Position numbers and translations under genes: made by a program. A stretch of 64,000 nt of DNA from Virgisporangium aliadipatigenens (GTDB taxonomy: Bacteria > Actinomycetota > Actinomycetes > Mycobacteriales > Micromonosporaceae). Below the pieces are notes generated by a model. The model saw nothing but the letters and a program-made list of their open reading frames with translations, had not been told where the DNA came from and ran no database searches. Shown piece by piece: positions 63,262 through 64,000 of this stretch (positions are counted from its first letter, which is position 1; each line of letters opens with the position of its first letter). Where the stretch lies: NCBI RefSeq assembly GCF_016863615.1, contig NZ_BOPF01000015.1, forward strand, positions 62,001 to 126,000, given 5' to 3'.

Positions 63262-63265
<4 letters not shown>
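62456..63265 (+). CDS. DUF3097 family protein
   Basis: A 269-residue actinobacterial protein. [43 protein letters not shown] and [24 protein letters not shown] match the DUF3097 family; the last segment resembles a TOPRIM-type phosphate-binding loop. Function unknown. ATG at 62456 and the next gene start inside its stop (GTGA), so they form an operon. Confidence 0.9.

Positions 63266-64000
<735 letters not shown>

Overview
The window is 64 kb of very GC-rich, gene-dense DNA from an actinomycete chromosome. Evidence is the high third-position GC, frequent GTG and TTG starts, many ATGA/GTGA overlaps, actinobacterial families (DUF3097, DUF2630, DUF58/MoxR/VWA next to fabG-inhA) and an AcnR-type aconitase repressor. 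Membership of Micromonosporaceae is my impression from gene order and intergenic motifs, not something the sequence proves. I found no rRNA, tRNA, CRISPR array, transposase or prophage. All calls come from reading the sequence; no search was run.

Layout. 0-5 kb: the N-terminus of an Hsp70-like ATPase leaving the left edge, a small membrane protein, a PAS-GGDEF-EAL c-di-GMP protein and a two-component pair. 5-8.2 kb: a secreted alpha/beta hydrolase, then a minus-strand three-gene unit of a membrane protein with a Gly/Cys-rich tail, a DUF692/MNIO oxygenase and a partner protein; this looks like a peptide-modification locus. 8.2-13.8 kb: a TetR regulator (probably AcnR), an atypical HAD protein, a RIO1-type kinase with a leader ORF, and a membrane-spanning Hsp70/beta-propeller protein. 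13.8-18.6 kb: a DUF1501/DUF1800 Tat-exported pair, small proteins and a lipoprotein. 18.7-21.5 kb: aconitase acnA, with the same operator as the TetR gene 13 kb away.

21.8-34.4 kb is one minus-strand operon of five large genes: DUF4132 protein, a 1594-residue protein with a possible beta-propeller, MoxR AAA+ ATPase, a DUF5682-VWA fusion, and a SWIM zinc-finger protein. It resembles MoxR-vWA ternary systems proposed to act in biological conflict. 34.5-46 kb is mostly housekeeping: RidA-like protein, uracil-DNA glycosylase, Xaa-Pro aminopeptidase, a receptor Ser/Thr kinase, lactonase, PfkB sugar kinase, MBL-fold hydrolase, FlK-like thioesterase, sirtuin deacylase, PAP2 phosphatase and two bPH2 membrane proteins.

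46-51.2 kb carries moxR-DUF58-VWA followed by fabG-inhA (fatty-acid elongation), the order known from Mycobacterium. In Mycobacterium a ferrochelatase gene follows inhA; here it lies at 59.5 kb, and 8.3 kb of accessory genes sit between. These include a PqqD-like/radical SAM protein with a CYTH phosphatase, and a minus-strand operon of a caspase-YqgE fusion, a SIR2-like protein and an Xre/ParS-like protein, a candidate unstudied immunity or cell-death module. 60.6-64 kb: NagD-like HAD phosphatase, a conserved unknown, DUF3097 and the start of a 2OG-Fe(II) oxygenase.

Across the left half, a 13-bp palindrome GTCCAC-W-GTGGAC recurs ten times (12 of 13 bases or better), mostly inside genes where it reads Ser-Thr-Val-Asp/Glu; no such copy lies right of 33.5 kb.
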